NCBI GenBank assembly: GCA_026874595.1
Contig: CM049310.1
Coordinates: forward strand, 53,385,058 to 53,449,057
Length of the DNA: 64,000 nt
Origin: Sipunculus nudus
Lineage: Eukaryota; Annelida; Sipuncula; Golfingiida; Sipunculidae
Direction of reading: 5' to 3'
Shown here: one piece after another, positions 1-14,000 of the stretch
Layout of the letters: every line of letters starts with the position of its first letter
Position numbering within the stretch: the stretch's first letter is position 1
Made by a program: the position numbers and the translations under genes
Notes under the pieces: generated by a model
What the model was told of the DNA's origin: nothing
Database searches by the model: none
What the model saw: only the letters and a program-made list of their open reading frames with translations

Positions 1-420
1 AGGGTCCACTGGTCAGACGTCCAAGTCTGGCAGTGAAAACAAGGATCAGCCGGAACACGGCAGGAGGCATTGTTGGAGCGGCAATGAAAACAAGGGGGTG
101 GGAGTCCCAACCGGGATAAGAAGACAAGAGCCACAATAAGTGGGGTGCTCCATGGCGGGCAAGGGAAAAAAGAAGACAACTTACAGTTCAGTTGGCAAAC
201 TCATTAGTACAAACCTAACAGTGGACGAATCTCGCAGAGCGGGATCACACGTCCATCATGGCGTACGCCAGAAGAAAAATGTGATTATGGGTAACGGAAG
301 TGTGACCTAGATACACGGGAACGAGGCGGGATGGGCGATAATAGGCCCAATAAGGGAAAATTTTCGGTTGGCTTACTCTGGCGTATAAACTTTAACAGAG
401 AAAATTCTTATTAATACAGA
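1..420. other. GC-richer block of unknown nature
   Basis: This block has clearly higher GC and CpG than its neighbours and ends near 400, where AT-rich sequence resumes. No ORF, terminal repeat or exon was recognised. It may be the edge of a mobile element or of unseen TUBGCP5 sequence; neither is demonstrated. Confidence 0.3.
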
Positions 421-599
421 AACAGCTCACAATTATGTTTACATAATAAAACTACATTTTTTTAAAGCTTTTAAAAAACATTTTTGTCAATATTAACCAT
501 AGATAACCTGAAATCTAAATATCTAGAGGCATGATGTAATAAATGCAGATAAACTGGTGCCAGTTTAGATGTATCTGCTTCACACAGCTAACATATATG

Positions 600-1592
600 G
601 TAAAATGACTCAATTGAATCTTTATAATTCAGCCAAAATTCATTCTTTGGAACCATAAAAGACAATTATTATAAGAATTATTCAGGGGATTATTCTTGTA
701 AAATATTAAACAAATTGGCCTCAGTAGGGTCAGTCAAAAAATTTTTTACAGGTTTATAACTCATATGGGAAAATACAGCAAAATGGCTAAGTTAAGCTTC
801 CCATAACTCAGCCAAAAGTCACTGAACCAAAACTATTTGAACAAACTTGAATTATCAACATCTTAGGATAATTAATGTGTGAGATTTAAGAATTTGGCCC
901 AGTGGTTTTTGAGGAGAAGATTTTTGTAGCCACTGAGCTAAAATGGGCTGTTACAGCATATGACTAATTTCAGCTTCCCATAACTCAGCCAAAAGTCACT
1001 GAACTGAGACCATTTGAACAAACTTCAGAAAGCACTACCCTAGGATCATTTCTGTGCGATATTAAACTATTTGGCCATTTGGTTTCAGAGAAGAAGTTTT
1101 TTGTAGCTGTGAGTATGATACCAGCACTGATGACCCCCATACAAAAAAGGCCGATGCAGGTGGCGCCACCATTACATCAATTTCAGACATGTCTCATGTG
1201 AACAACATTGGCATAAAATTTGGTGATGATAGCTCCAGCCGTTTCTGAGATTGTAATTTTAGTATGCTTTTATGGAAAGATGACTAAGTTCAACTTCCTG
1301 TACCTCGGCCAAAAATCACCAAACTTAAACCATTCGAACAAACTTGAGAAAGATTATTCCAGGAATCATTTCTGTGAAATATTGGACAATTTGGCTGAAC
1401 AGTTTCGGAGAAGAAGATTTTTAAAGCTTTTTTAGCTTTTTCCCTATAAAATCTAAGAAAATGCAGTTAGCAAAAAAATAAGCAAAATCCGATATAGTTT
1501 TTAGATGACTAATTTTTTGCATAAAATTTCGTGATTTAGACGACGGACGACGGCCGACGCCACACCATCGCATAAGCTCACAGGTTCGCTAA
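600..1592 (-). repeat. Interspersed element with 170-180 bp tandem core (TTTTTAGCGAACCTGTGAGC end)
   Basis: Read on the minus strand, the element begins at about 1592 with T5-AGCGAACCTGTGAGCTTATG, then a CGTCCGTCGTC tract. It then has diverged units sharing the phrase CATAACTCAGCCAAAAGTCA (near 801 and 980, a related form near 1300), plus one GGTGGCGCCACC palindrome at about 1159. A second, shorter copy of the same end lies at 55140-55567. Confidence 0.7.
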
Positions 1593-1867
1593 AAAGAAAT
1601 CGCTTCTTACTGAAACGGTATAACTCTTAAAAACCAGTAAAAGTCAGTCAAGATATCTTGAGACAAATTCCAGAAAGCTGAAGCACAAGGCAAAAAAGGT
1701 TCATCCATTATGAAATCAATGACAGTTTCTTCAACCAAACAACAGACTGATATATTATTGATAAATGATCACTGAAATTGGAGTCCTGTGTTAACAACCT
1801 ATGTATCTCTTAATATTAAAGCTACAACATTCTTTGGTTAGATTTTTCAGCAGACCACAAACCTGAC
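1593..1867. other. TUBGCP5 intron between exon 9 and the off-window exon
   Basis: AT-rich sequence between the repeat and the exon 9 donor. No feature recognised. Confidence 0.6.
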
Positions 1868-2063
1868 CTTGGCTGATGATCTTTTTCTCTATTTCAGCAT
1901 TCTTGCTGAGGTAGTCCTGCAGGAACTTGTCCACACAGCTGGCGAAGGCCTGTACTGTCTGGGAAGTGCTGTCACTGACAGGGCAATCTCTGGTGAAGGT
2001 GCTCAGCTCATTGAACAGCCTTCCATACCTCCCCAGCTCAGCCAGGAAATGTTTAATGGACTC
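1868..2063 (-). CDS. TUBGCP5: TUBGCP5 coding exon 9 (last one in window)
   Basis: Acceptor ATTTTAG, donor GTCAGG. It encodes ESIKHFLAELGRYGRLFNEL, then TVQAFASCVDKFLQDYLSKN and AEIEKKIISQ, matching the YQAF..AL.KY......LAEIEK part of GRIP1. It leaves in phase 1, so at least one more exon must follow left of the window. None was recognised in 1-1867. Confidence 0.94.
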
Positions 2064-5000
2064 CTAAAATATAAATAAACAAGATGTCTGAGACCCCTGC
2101 CAAAATGATCTTTGCTGTGTAGGTCTACATGCCTGTCAGTCATGTCAGTGACAGGGGCCCCATCTACTATCTGACCTTTATAAACTAAAGGTAATTCCTT
2201 GGAGCTTTTATAAAAATAGGCCAGAAAACATGGATCTCAACACACACAGGCTGCTTGTTTTGTTTATATCAACATGTTAATAATATGTGGGGGCCTGCCA
2301 AAATAATCAAAACAAATTCAACAAGGGCATCTGGCTGCAAGTCAGATAAGCCAGAGCTTTGCAAATTAAGTTTTGCAACTAGTGACCGCATATATGCAAC
2401 CTACCACCTTAGGTTACATGTTTTTCCCATTCATCAACATTGCTGTGTTTACACATGTTGTTGATAAACAAGTTCATATATATCCTTCAGGAAGGTGTTA
2501 TAAGAACTTTTCATTGCCAAAATTACACTTAGATCATTAATATATACACAGAGGAAGCCAGAAATCACAATTTTTTTTCAAAAGGTAGGTGAACGGGCAC
2601 CTTAAAGATAGTGGTGGGCCGATCATCGAGTTTTATTGAAAGTAAGTCGGTTTGCTGCCACTTTCAAGCGCTCGATTACCAAAGCCAACTATTGATTACA
2701 TCATAATCATGATAATGAGTCTTTGTTCCCAAATAACTTCCGTATGCAACTGAGTTTACCATGGTAAATGCAAGAATGGAGGATGTAATAAACCTCTGTG
2801 AACTGGCAGAGCTGCAGAATTAGCGGGGAGTTTTGTAACGAGATGTACATTATACAATATGGGCAGTATGGCATTAAAATGCTCCATAAATTCTCTGGGT
2901 TTATGCAGCAAGTAGATGTCCTGGATTGTGGTTAAATTCTTGATTATTATAAATAATTGAAACAAAACTTTTAAAAGCATATTTTACTTATATTAGGAAA
3001 ATATAAAAAAGGCCAAAAACTTCTTTTCTTAAGGTAAAATTACTAAGACATGCGGGCTTGGTTAAGAAAGTACAGTTTCACAGAAAACTGCATGTTTCTT
3101 TATATTACCCTGAACCGATTATTGATCGATCATCGATTGGTTTGCTCAAACCGATGATCGATTATGAAAAAGGAACCGACTCCCACCACTACTTCAGGAA
3201 CCACTGGAACTCCACAGATGCAAATGAATAGTTAGGTGAAGAATAAGATAAGTCAGCAGAAGAAAATGAACAGTTCTCTTTAGTGTTGAAATCTATGCTA
3301 GCTGTACATACTGCTTCCACAATATTCTTTTAAAAAGCAACAAACCTGTGTAAGATGAGAGATGCAGAACTCCTCACTGGGAACAAACTGTCCATCTGTG
3401 TACTTGTAAATAAAAGTATCTGTAGACCCCGAGAGCATCCTGTCACAAAATAATAAGATGAGCTTCTTTTGAGCATCAAAATAAAGTTTGTAATTACAGT
3501 GAAACTTTCATTGGGTCAGAATATTTACAGGTCAATGACACTTATTGACAGACAGATAATCAATACCCGATATAAAGCCTGTATTTCTGTTTCTGTATTA
3601 TATGTGGATCTGCATTTTACCTTCACTTTTTTATTCTGTGTACATGGATCCATTAGAGATGACAGAACTGACAGCATAAAAAGAAGATATCTGATTGGCT
3701 CTTTGACTGACATAGTGGAATCTTTACACCTTGCTGACTTACCATTAGCATTATAAAGCTGTACTTATGCACCAACATATTATGATACACAGTCAAACAT
3801 TGTATCAGTATAGTCTGATGTCCCTGTATTGATATATGTTGATGGTATATAAACATCCAACAGTTATAGAAAGTCCAATAATTACAAAATGACCTCTGGC
3901 GTTTAGTAAATCTCAGCAGCCAATGTGCAAGAAGAAACATAATTGGCCAAAAATCAGTTAATCGGCCTCTGAATGGCCAGCTGCTCCAGGACCAAACCAA
4001 TTAAAGGGGCTGTTTCATTGTTCATTATTCTTGTAGTATTTAGAAAATGGCACAGGGAAATTGGACAAAAAAGAGCAATGATTTGAAATATGAACTTTAT
4101 ACTAGGTACATATATTGAATCATGTATTGTATGTTGAGTGAAGTATTGTTATACATATGATATCAGCCCTACGTACCATAAGATTTCCCTGATGACCCAC
4201 TCCTCTGTGATATGCACTGCTTGTGAAGTACTCAGCAGGGCTCCTGTGGATCTCTTGTAGTTGGTCCTGAAAACAAACACAGAATGATTTACACCCTGAG
4301 CTGTTCTTATCTGTACCTTCCTATAACAGACATTTTGAGTAGACTGAAGGTCACAAACCTCTTTAATTAATATGGGTGCAGGGCTCCCACCAATCTTCAT
4401 GCTACCAGTCTGTTGCAGGTATGCTTTTCACAGACCTTGATTCAGCAAGGCACTCTGTCATCTATTTTCATGATTAATGACCAAGGCAATCAAGCAACTT
4501 GTTTTACGTGGTTGCTGGAGCACATCTGGTGCTTGTTCTAGACCAAACATTGAGCATTGCCAGGAGGACACTGAGAATCAGACCAATCAAATTAAGTCAT
4601 TTAGACCTGTCCCGTTTCTTGTGCACATGTGACCATTTAGACAGTGTATGAACAGTGTATTCTTTACAGTTTTTTTGTTGAATTTGACTAGCAGTTTTTT
4701 TTCAGCCCAAACACGTTTAGGCTTGTTCATTATTCATGAAATAGATGCCAGAGTGGCTTGCTGAATCAAGGTCTGTGAAAGCATAGCTGCCACAGTCTTG
4801 GTAGTATGAAGCTTCCTGAAGAAATATAGGAACGATTCTTATATGTGTATTAGGCTCCTCACACAGTGGTTATACATTGCAGTTGTAGCAGGTCTCCCTG
4901 GCTGTAACCGCTGCTTTGCATGGCAAGGTCTCTGTTACTGACCGACAAGGTGAGCACAGAGCAAAGAATTATAATCAGACCAATGAGAGGGTTGTATCAC

Positions 5001-8000
5001 ATTGTGCATCCAGCTCCAAATTTTAGACATGCAACACCCGCTTTCTATTAACTGAGCATAAACTTTCGACACAAGTGGGTTATTTTATTTAAGGGACATA
5101 ATCAGGAACAATATATATGATTATTCTTTCACACTATCAGTTCAGTTTTGCTTTATAAAAAAGTTTCCCAGCAAAACATCCCAGCACAGTCTCAGTACCT
5201 CACATACAGCTGTTTAACACCTTGCTACAGACCTGCCTTGTGAGTAAACACAGTCAATGTGTCTCTGTTTACCATAACAAGGCCACGTGACCAGAGGTCT
5301 GATTTTGTGCATGCGTGACAGATCCCATACAAGGACTATTTCAAACTAGTCAATACATATACATGGACGTTCATGTCCTCTGATATATCTCTGCTGGATG
5401 GACATTATGGTCCATGGGCCGAATGCAAATTCATTATAGAACCTGTCACAACAGATCTGTACGACAGGTCCAGGGGTCTCAGCTGAAATGACATGCACAA
5501 TTTGAGCCTGAGTATCCGGTCCCAGAGAAACCACAAGGCACAATTTTTAGCCAGCGTGAACATGTATTACATTTTTATTGGCCAAGTCATTCAGGGCATC
5601 TCCTGATTTGCTGTTGGTGGCCGGGCCAAGCACACAGTCCACCTGCTGTGTTTATGTAGACGCCTGTAATCGTGCCCAGTTCACTGTTTTTAACACTCAT
5701 GTACAGGAGTAAGCCAATGGTTTCAGGGCAATATTTTGCCTGAAACAAATTTATTTCAAAGAGAAGAAGCTTCTTTTCATGTTAATTCAATATGCTTTAT
5801 AGGTGATTCATTTTACTGTACCTTACTGGCAAATTAACATTTCTGTCTTTTCTCCATGTTTTCAATTCACCTTAAGGTACACCTATTTTCTAATTTCACT
5901 TAAATACATGAAATTAGTACACACCAGTTGTTGCTGATATCAGATGAGGGATCTGAGCCCTCCATGTATGACACGTCCTCCTCCCCCTCCCAGTACTGAG
6001 GAATCAGGTTCTGTTCCAGCCAGGACGGCTCCAGCACGCTGTCAGACTCACACTCCTCCACAACCAGCCTGGACTCAGCCTCCTGGGCTTCCAGTATCCG
6101 GGCAACAGCTCCAGCTGCTGAGCTCTTTGGAGCAGCTTCATCTTCATCTTCTTCATCAGACCATTCCTGGTGTAAAATTGAAATATTTCCCTAATGTTTC
6201 TAGTATTTCATGTGCACATAACGTCTCAGGTCCTGTAAAAAAATCAAAGTAACCAATTAGAAAACACCCCTTTTTTACTCATTTCTACTCAAAATGAACC
6301 TCTTCCAGTAAGGAACTGTGGGACGACCAGGACTTTTCAACTGTCAAACTTCAAAATAAAAATTGGTCTTAATTCAAGAAAACAAAATGTTTCCATTAAA
6401 CATGTACATAATAGCCAAATATTACTTATTTCATTAAGTCCTTGCCACGACACACGTGTTCATGTAATTTGCCTTGAAACAATTCTTAAACAATATATTT
6501 TAAAAGACTACATTAACCTCTTCACTCCATGTATACCTACACCACATGTGTGTTAAGGATCCCCTGTGCACTACAGAGAAAGGATTTCATTACCAACAAT
6601 CCCTTATCAGCAGGGTTTTATTCTTTTGAGAACAGTTCTACGCAGTGTGATCATAAAACTGCAAACTCCAAGAAAAGCCAATAAAAAATTTTCAAACCAT
6701 AAATTCAGTAAGCTGAATAGCCAATCAAATAGCATGCCATAATCACATACTGCTTTGAGGGCTTGTCATTTTTTGTGTTGGTTCATGCACATAAGAATAT
6801 TTGTTTCCTAAACCAATCAGGTCAACTTATGCATGACACACAAATGTGATCAAAAGCATACAATTAACAGACAGATTACAAATTGAAGGGTAGGTTTGTT
6901 CCAGTCAATGGACTGACAAACTTACAGGTGAATCTGGAAAGGGTTCATTGTTTAAGTCTTCTCCCTCGAGTAAGTAAGCTCTCCAATCAAATTGATCTTG
7001 CTCCTCTGAAGACATGTAAAAAAGAAAGATCTCATAAACAGCAATCTGCTCAATATTATGTATACATAAAAATTTTTATCACACATTAAATCTTGCTGCT
7101 TGAAGCAGATGAGTTGACAGTCAATCCCATCCTCATATGACACATGACCTTTAAAAAATTTATATGACAACTTTAAAAAAAGTAGACCATCTGCATGATC
7201 GGAACTAAACAAATTATCAATCCAACACCAAAAAAATTGAAATTTCCTGAATCACCGCAAAATATATAAAAACTAAGGAAAAAAAAATTAATGATATGCT
7301 TCTCAGGCACCTCCCCTTTTTTTAAACCCCCTGCATCAAACACTTTTATTGCCCAAGTGTAACATGGTTACCTAGTGATGTGCTTATCGCTACTAAAAAA
7401 ATCTGTGACTCCTGCGTCGATCATTTTCCCTCCAAATGATAGTTGGGCCATTTTAACCAACAAATTTACTTAAAAACATAATTCCTCTAAAACTTTTGAC
7501 CAATTAGACCCCTTACATCGTTTATGATTATCTAATATTTCTGTCTATGTGGACTATTTTCTTTTACAGCCGCTAAGTGGGACCAGCGTTCATAATTAAC
7601 TATGTGTCAATACGCTAGGGTTCCGTAAAAACGTATACTAACTGTTAAATAAGCATTTGGAATCGGTCTAATTTTTGTGTGATAGAATTCAAATGTAAAG
7701 TTTCATCCCACAAAGAGTAATTATTTGCTGATTTCCCTATTTTCATGCTTCGTGACCATTCAGCTAGATGAAATATGGTTGCCATCGCGACCAATCAGCA
7801 GAGATTGGGTTTTAAACCAGCTTCCATTATACTTCTTTTGCATTTAAAATTTAAATAAGAAATATCAACAGAGTTTATATAAGGCTTAAAGAATTTTCTA
7901 ATGTATTTCACTATTTCTTTATTTAACGATCTTGGATCTTGTTCTGATAATGTATGACCATAATGCATTTTGATGGGAAATCCCTGATATCATGGCCAAT

Positions 8001-11000
8001 TGGCAGGGACTCACGTGTTTTGCATTCAATGTGAGATTTTGACAGCAGTAGTATTATATATTATGCTTTGTATGTTGAAATTACTTATAATAAAATCCCT
8101 TCAAACATTTGACAATTTGACCTATACATTTATCATCTCATATTTTAATCATTACTAGACATTTCTAGGCCAGTGCCTGAGAAATAATTTAATATTTTAC
8201 ACTATTTTCACAGTAAAAAAATTAAAATGAAAAGCCACCTGCCCAAATCATTAAAAAAAAAAATGCCTGAGAAACATATTATTCATTTTTGGCCTACCGG
8301 TAATAAGTAACTAATTTCATACAATAAAACAAAAAAAAAAAAAAACAGATCTATACTTTCACAAAGTTAACAGTTAATTATATAGGACCTGATGATTTAT
8401 AGCAAAATCATATACAATACCAAAACAGTGTATTCTAGATTCTGAGTGTTTTTTTTATCAAATGCAAACAAATGTCTCTTTTAGACTGTATATAACTTTA
8501 TCTAGCTCATAAGCTGTTGATGTATTTATTTACAGTAAGGGTACTGGTAGTTACTTCTAGTTCAGTTGTATTAAATGTAGATCTTCAGCAGTTGGCTCTG
8601 TATGCCTGGTCTGCTGAAAACACTATGTATGTAACCAGCAATAATAAGGGACAAGTCAACAATTTTTGGTCCTGCTGAACAAGATTCTTGTGTGACAAAG
8701 TCATATAAATAAATCTAGTTTAGCTCAGAATTTGTCCATATCTCAGAAGTACCAGTAATTTTAATATAATACAACCATTAAATGCTCCAGTCATCAAAAA
8801 TATAAATAACTGCACTCTTTACAGAATTAAAACATGTTGATAATAATGTTTCTGTGCATTCTGAGTAACAAATCACCCTCATGTGACCTTGATCTTCACT
8901 GACCTTGTCTGGCAATTTTCCTGGGCTTCTTGTACTTGGACTGTGTTGGGTTATCAGCAAGGTTTATGAGAAGTTGCAGAATAGCATAATGTGTATCTGT
9001 CTGTAAAAACAATACATTTGAAATTCCTATCAAATTACTAAGAAATTACTGGTTATCCTTGATTATATGCATGTTTACTCGGTAGAAAAGTGGGTTTTGT
9101 CCAAGGTATGTAATATCAGGTTTGTGGCCAATTACACTGAAAAGTAATAATAACAAGTACAATACTTTAATAAATATCAATTACAATTCAATTACAAATT
9201 ACTTAATTTTGAAAAAGTTATGACTGAATAAGAGGTTTCACAGTATTTTACATTGATACCAGAAATGACACTACATGTGTACATGTTATAATGCTTCAGC
9301 AGTAAGGCTGAAATACACAGGATGTAAGGAAATATTCATTATTTTAATTATGAGTATATTGAAATGAAGGACAATCTTACCTTGCCATGATCTCTGTTTT
9401 CATAGTCTCTGGTTTCTAAGAAATCCTCCACCAGGTCTCTGAATGCCTTAGCTTTGTCTTGCTGAGAATGTATCTCAAACTTGTCTTCCAACCTGTCAAC
9501 ATGAGAATCCCATGCCTTTATTAAATATATACACAACATCCATCATAGAGAAACCTGGAGGTATCAGATGATCTAAATCTATACAAGCAAATTTGTGGAA
9601 TTTATGTCCCTCAGCTTCCAACCTCTTGTAATTTTAGCTTCCTGTGCTCTTAATGCTTGCCTTCTCAATATGATTTAAGTTTTTATTTTCCCCTAAAGAT
9701 GTCTCCACATGTCATAGTGCCTAAGTTTTAGTTTTCATTGTCCCCTGAAGATGTCCACACGTCATAATTTTTGTTGTGAATGGGGAACAAATGGGAACAT
9801 TTCTTTTTTTTTTGGTGCTGGTGATAATAAATTTTCAGACAGACAGTCCAACACCAATGCCAACCATGGTATGCATGAGCAATCACTGACCCAAATTTGA
9901 ATGAAATCAGGCAATATTTAGGAAAGTTATCACACAGAAACATAAACCTGATGGATGGATAGAGGGACAGACAGACAAACTCAAATCAATGTCACCCGTT
10001 CCACAGAAGTGGGGGACAACTGAAGAAAGTAAACACTGATTATCCAAGGCTCAACTATTTGGATTCAACCACTGGTTTATCTAATAGATTACTCACAGTT
10101 TTCTTATCATGATAAGATATATATTGTTTATATCTCATTACATAGAAGGTATATCGAGTTCTTGGTTGTACATAGAATGATGTCAAATTTTTCCCAAAAT
10201 TACTTCAAACTCAACAACTCTCATCATCAGTTTTATCAAATTTCACTGAAAATTGTACCTTTTTCTCGATCACTGCAAGCCAGTGGTTTCATAATAAACT
10301 TTCTAGATGGTTCTCTTGCACTTTAGAACTTTCATGAATTGTTATACTTACCCTTTAATTGCCCTGCTAACTTTATGGCTGTCCACATCTAAGAATCGGT
10401 GGTACTTGAAGTTTGAAACACAGAACTGGTGGCACAGATCATAGTTTTCTTCATCTTCCTGAAATAATAAGTTTTCTATATATCAAATTTATTCACTGAA
10501 ATGTTTAATAGCAACAATGACGAAATATTCTTTTACACACTCTGCTTCTAAGTTACACCAGATATTTCCCTAATATGAGCATAATGTAATTGTATGTAGG
10601 ACAACGTTCACATATTGTGAAGATACAAGAATTACCTGTAGAAAAGTTCAGAGATGCCTCTACTTAGAGTCTACTGCAAAAGTCTGTTCCCTAGAATTCT
10701 GCAGTTCTGATTGACTGCGTCTCATTGGAGAAAATCTCAACACAAACACATATATACATGCATATTTATATTAATAAACTTTACAGTTTACATAGATCTT
10801 TAGTTTGTTTTTTAATATGTATCAAACTAAAAATATACTCATATAAGAATTGGTGTTCAATGGATACTTAAGAAATCCTCTTTTGGACTCCTATAATAAT
10901 GGTTGGGTTTTTGGCAACACAAATCAGATTTCTGTTTATTCCATGGACAAACTGTTGTGGAATTCAGAAAATTAGAACAAGGCAAGCTTTGAACACACAA

Positions 11001-14000
11001 TCTTACATTTATAAGACTAAAATATAGGCCCTGATTCAATCCAAATATTACAGTAACAAACAAAGGTTTGCTAAATAAAACCTGTTGTGCAACACTAATC
11101 ACTGTTAATTGTCTAATCCTGTAGGTATAAGACTGAATCAGTAAGGTTTATTATTCATTCCTTGCCCCAGCCTTAACAAAGGCTTGATTTGTTTACTATA
11201 AATACTAAGCATTCAATAGAGAACTTCAAGCCCAGGCAGTAAAGGAGGTTTGTTTGAGATATTTTATTGATACTGAATATGCACATATATATCACATAAT
11301 ACATGTATCAATGGGACTGAGTGCAAGCTACTTAAAGCTTATCTTGAATCTCTCCAAAATACCTATGCTTATATGCAAAACAATATATGATGGTAGTATT
11401 CAGAATGTTTGGGTGCTATTTGGTTTGAGTGAGGTATGGTGGTATGGATGTACGGTAAGTGACGCTACTCTGTAAATTTTCTCAGTAATAATGCTAGCAA
11501 TTATCTTATTTTTTTATAATGCATTAAATGGATGAAAAATATATAAGATTATTTGAGTTGCATCTGTGTTTCAAGTCCAGGTATATTGGGACTATGGATT
11601 AATGAATATTACTTTCATGGGAAATTATAATGGGGAATATTATACTTTGAACCTTTTTGTCTTCTATGTATATGCAGATACTGATTAAAAAATTTCTTAG
11701 TCTTTGATGTGGGTTGCATTGGGATTTCCATTCAGAAGTTGTATTACAGGTATATTTTGGGGAAGATGTTTAATTCTAGAGTTGACACTGCAGTAGGTAC
11801 TTTTCTGTGTTTTCTGTTTCAGGTCCACAATGGCATTTTGAGTCATTTGTAGTGTCTTCTATATAAATCATGGTTTAAATTACTACAGTCTTCTTAGCCA
11901 TATGTGAATTATCTGAGGTCATCGTGATTCTGAACTGAAATATTTAGGTGGTTTGTTTTCAGCAATTTCTCTGGATATAATATTTTTTAGTGATTTGCTG
12001 GTCTGGCAGCATTTAAGTCTATTATCTAATTTGTTCCAGTCTTATAGTCAAGGAGGCGAGAAGTGGGAACTGTACAGATTATAGAAGTAGTGCTACATTG
12101 TATGTGACAACGCAAAAATATACCGGAGTTAATTCAGTGTATTTTCACATTTCATTCACACAGTACCTGGATAGACCCAGTTGTGGCTCTGTAGTATATA
12201 CTGAGCCACAGGCAACTGCCTTCATTCAACTAGCGGACAGAATGCATACAACAGTCTACACAACACTTGATCTTAGTTCTTCTGACCCTGTGTGTTGGGT
12301 GCCTGTCCTAGTGACCAGTCCACTGATTACACACGTAATTGTTTCAGCCTGGGTGAATGTTTTACATACCTTAGTGATACAGAACTTGTCAGATATTCCT
12401 ATAACACTTTATGTAACTGGTCATCAGTGTAAATGTATAGCCTGTCACGCATTTTTATGTTTGACACTTTCAGTGAGCACTTTGAACTTAATCTTAGTCA
12501 TTTAATATGTTGAATTATCTAAATTGTGTAACTGCTTTTAAGGTCCACTATGGAAATAAGTTATACCAAGGAGGTTACAAACTGGAGTAGCAACTTGCAG
12601 AAGCCCTGCCAGGCCTCGAGTGTCAGTCGTGTGCTAATTGTAATTAAGACGTGACAAGCCCATTAACTCTATTGTGCACCTATTGTGCCACGGTGTCAGT
12701 GGCATGGCCTTTGAGAAAGCGAATCCACTAGATGTTACTTCCGCGGTCCGCTGAAGCTCGCTGAAGTGGAGAGCAATATATCCAGTAACTGAGCAGTAAA
12801 TCACTAGAATAACATTGACCGGATTTATGAATGCGCAAATTTTTTGTTTTGTCAAGAATTATGCACAACAAAAATATCTAGAGAGGTCTCATGTTGAGGA
12901 ATCACTGGACTGAATTTGGGACAGATGTGGTCACTCTGCATCAACTTCTGCCGTGATTCATGACGGATGACTGGTCAGTGTAAACCTTACTTTCCCTGAA
13001 TAATTTCGAAATTATAAAAAATTACATATGTTCATACACTTCTGACATATATTAATAATTAGCCATGTATTATAGTATTCCCTCAATAACTGAATTTTTT
13101 TACGCATATCACAGGATGACTTTCATTTTGATGAATAACAGTGAGCCATCCCCCCCCACTCTGTCACTGACAGCACTGTTCTTGTATTATCGCCCACGTT
13201 TACCGCAGCCCAGCTATAGCTTAGGTGTCATAAGCAACGACAGCTTCACACACGTTTCACACACATATGAAAATATAGTGTTCAAACTTATGATTGTTAT
13301 TAATATTTACATTAAATACTACCGGAGATAAATTTGGGGCGAAACTTACATTAGAAACTTTTTGGTCTCTCGCGCTGTAGCGCCGGGCTTATCAGTGACA
13401 TCTCTATGTGCCTTTGAGCAGCAAGTTTTATGACCCCCGTCAGCAACATTAGAAACGGCCAGATACTCCAGTCTGTAATCTCCTTGGTTATACCTAAAAA
13501 AATTTTAGTTTACTTTTTAGTGCTCCTTTTTCATTACTTTTAAAACTTGCAGACTTAATTAATTTAATTTCATTAAATATATTACTAACAGAATATACAT
13601 TTCCTAGTCTGTTTAATACCGTCATTTATATATAGATTAATTTTAATATAGATCTGTAATTTTTCATATCTACTCAATGTTCTGAGGTTGGCAGCATATA
13701 ATCACCCTAGCATTAAATTAACCAATATTCAGATATTCTTGTGTCCACTTATCATGACTTAAGTTAATGAAAAAAATATATATATCTAAACAATATTCCA
13801 AAGTCAGCTAGTTGAGATGGAATTAACAGTGACTTGTCTCATTACAATTTTTGAGATGGGAATTCCAATCTCAACTGGAAGTTACATATATATGTATGGA
13901 GCCACTATAGAACGCGGGCTTCGCTTTTATTGAGGAACATATAAATAAAATTGTCTCTTCTCATACCCTATTTTAACTCCTACTTTTCCCTGTAGATGTC

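Noticed and set aside
5944-6252. 102-residue proline-rich plus ORF
   Set aside because: Antisense shadow of TUBGCP5 exon 6, whose acidic and Ala/Glu codons read as Pro/Ser/Thr on the other strand.
12098-12505. 135-residue plus ORF
   Set aside because: It lies in TUBGCP5 intron 1 on the opposite strand, has no recognisable domain and has AT-driven composition; treated as chance.
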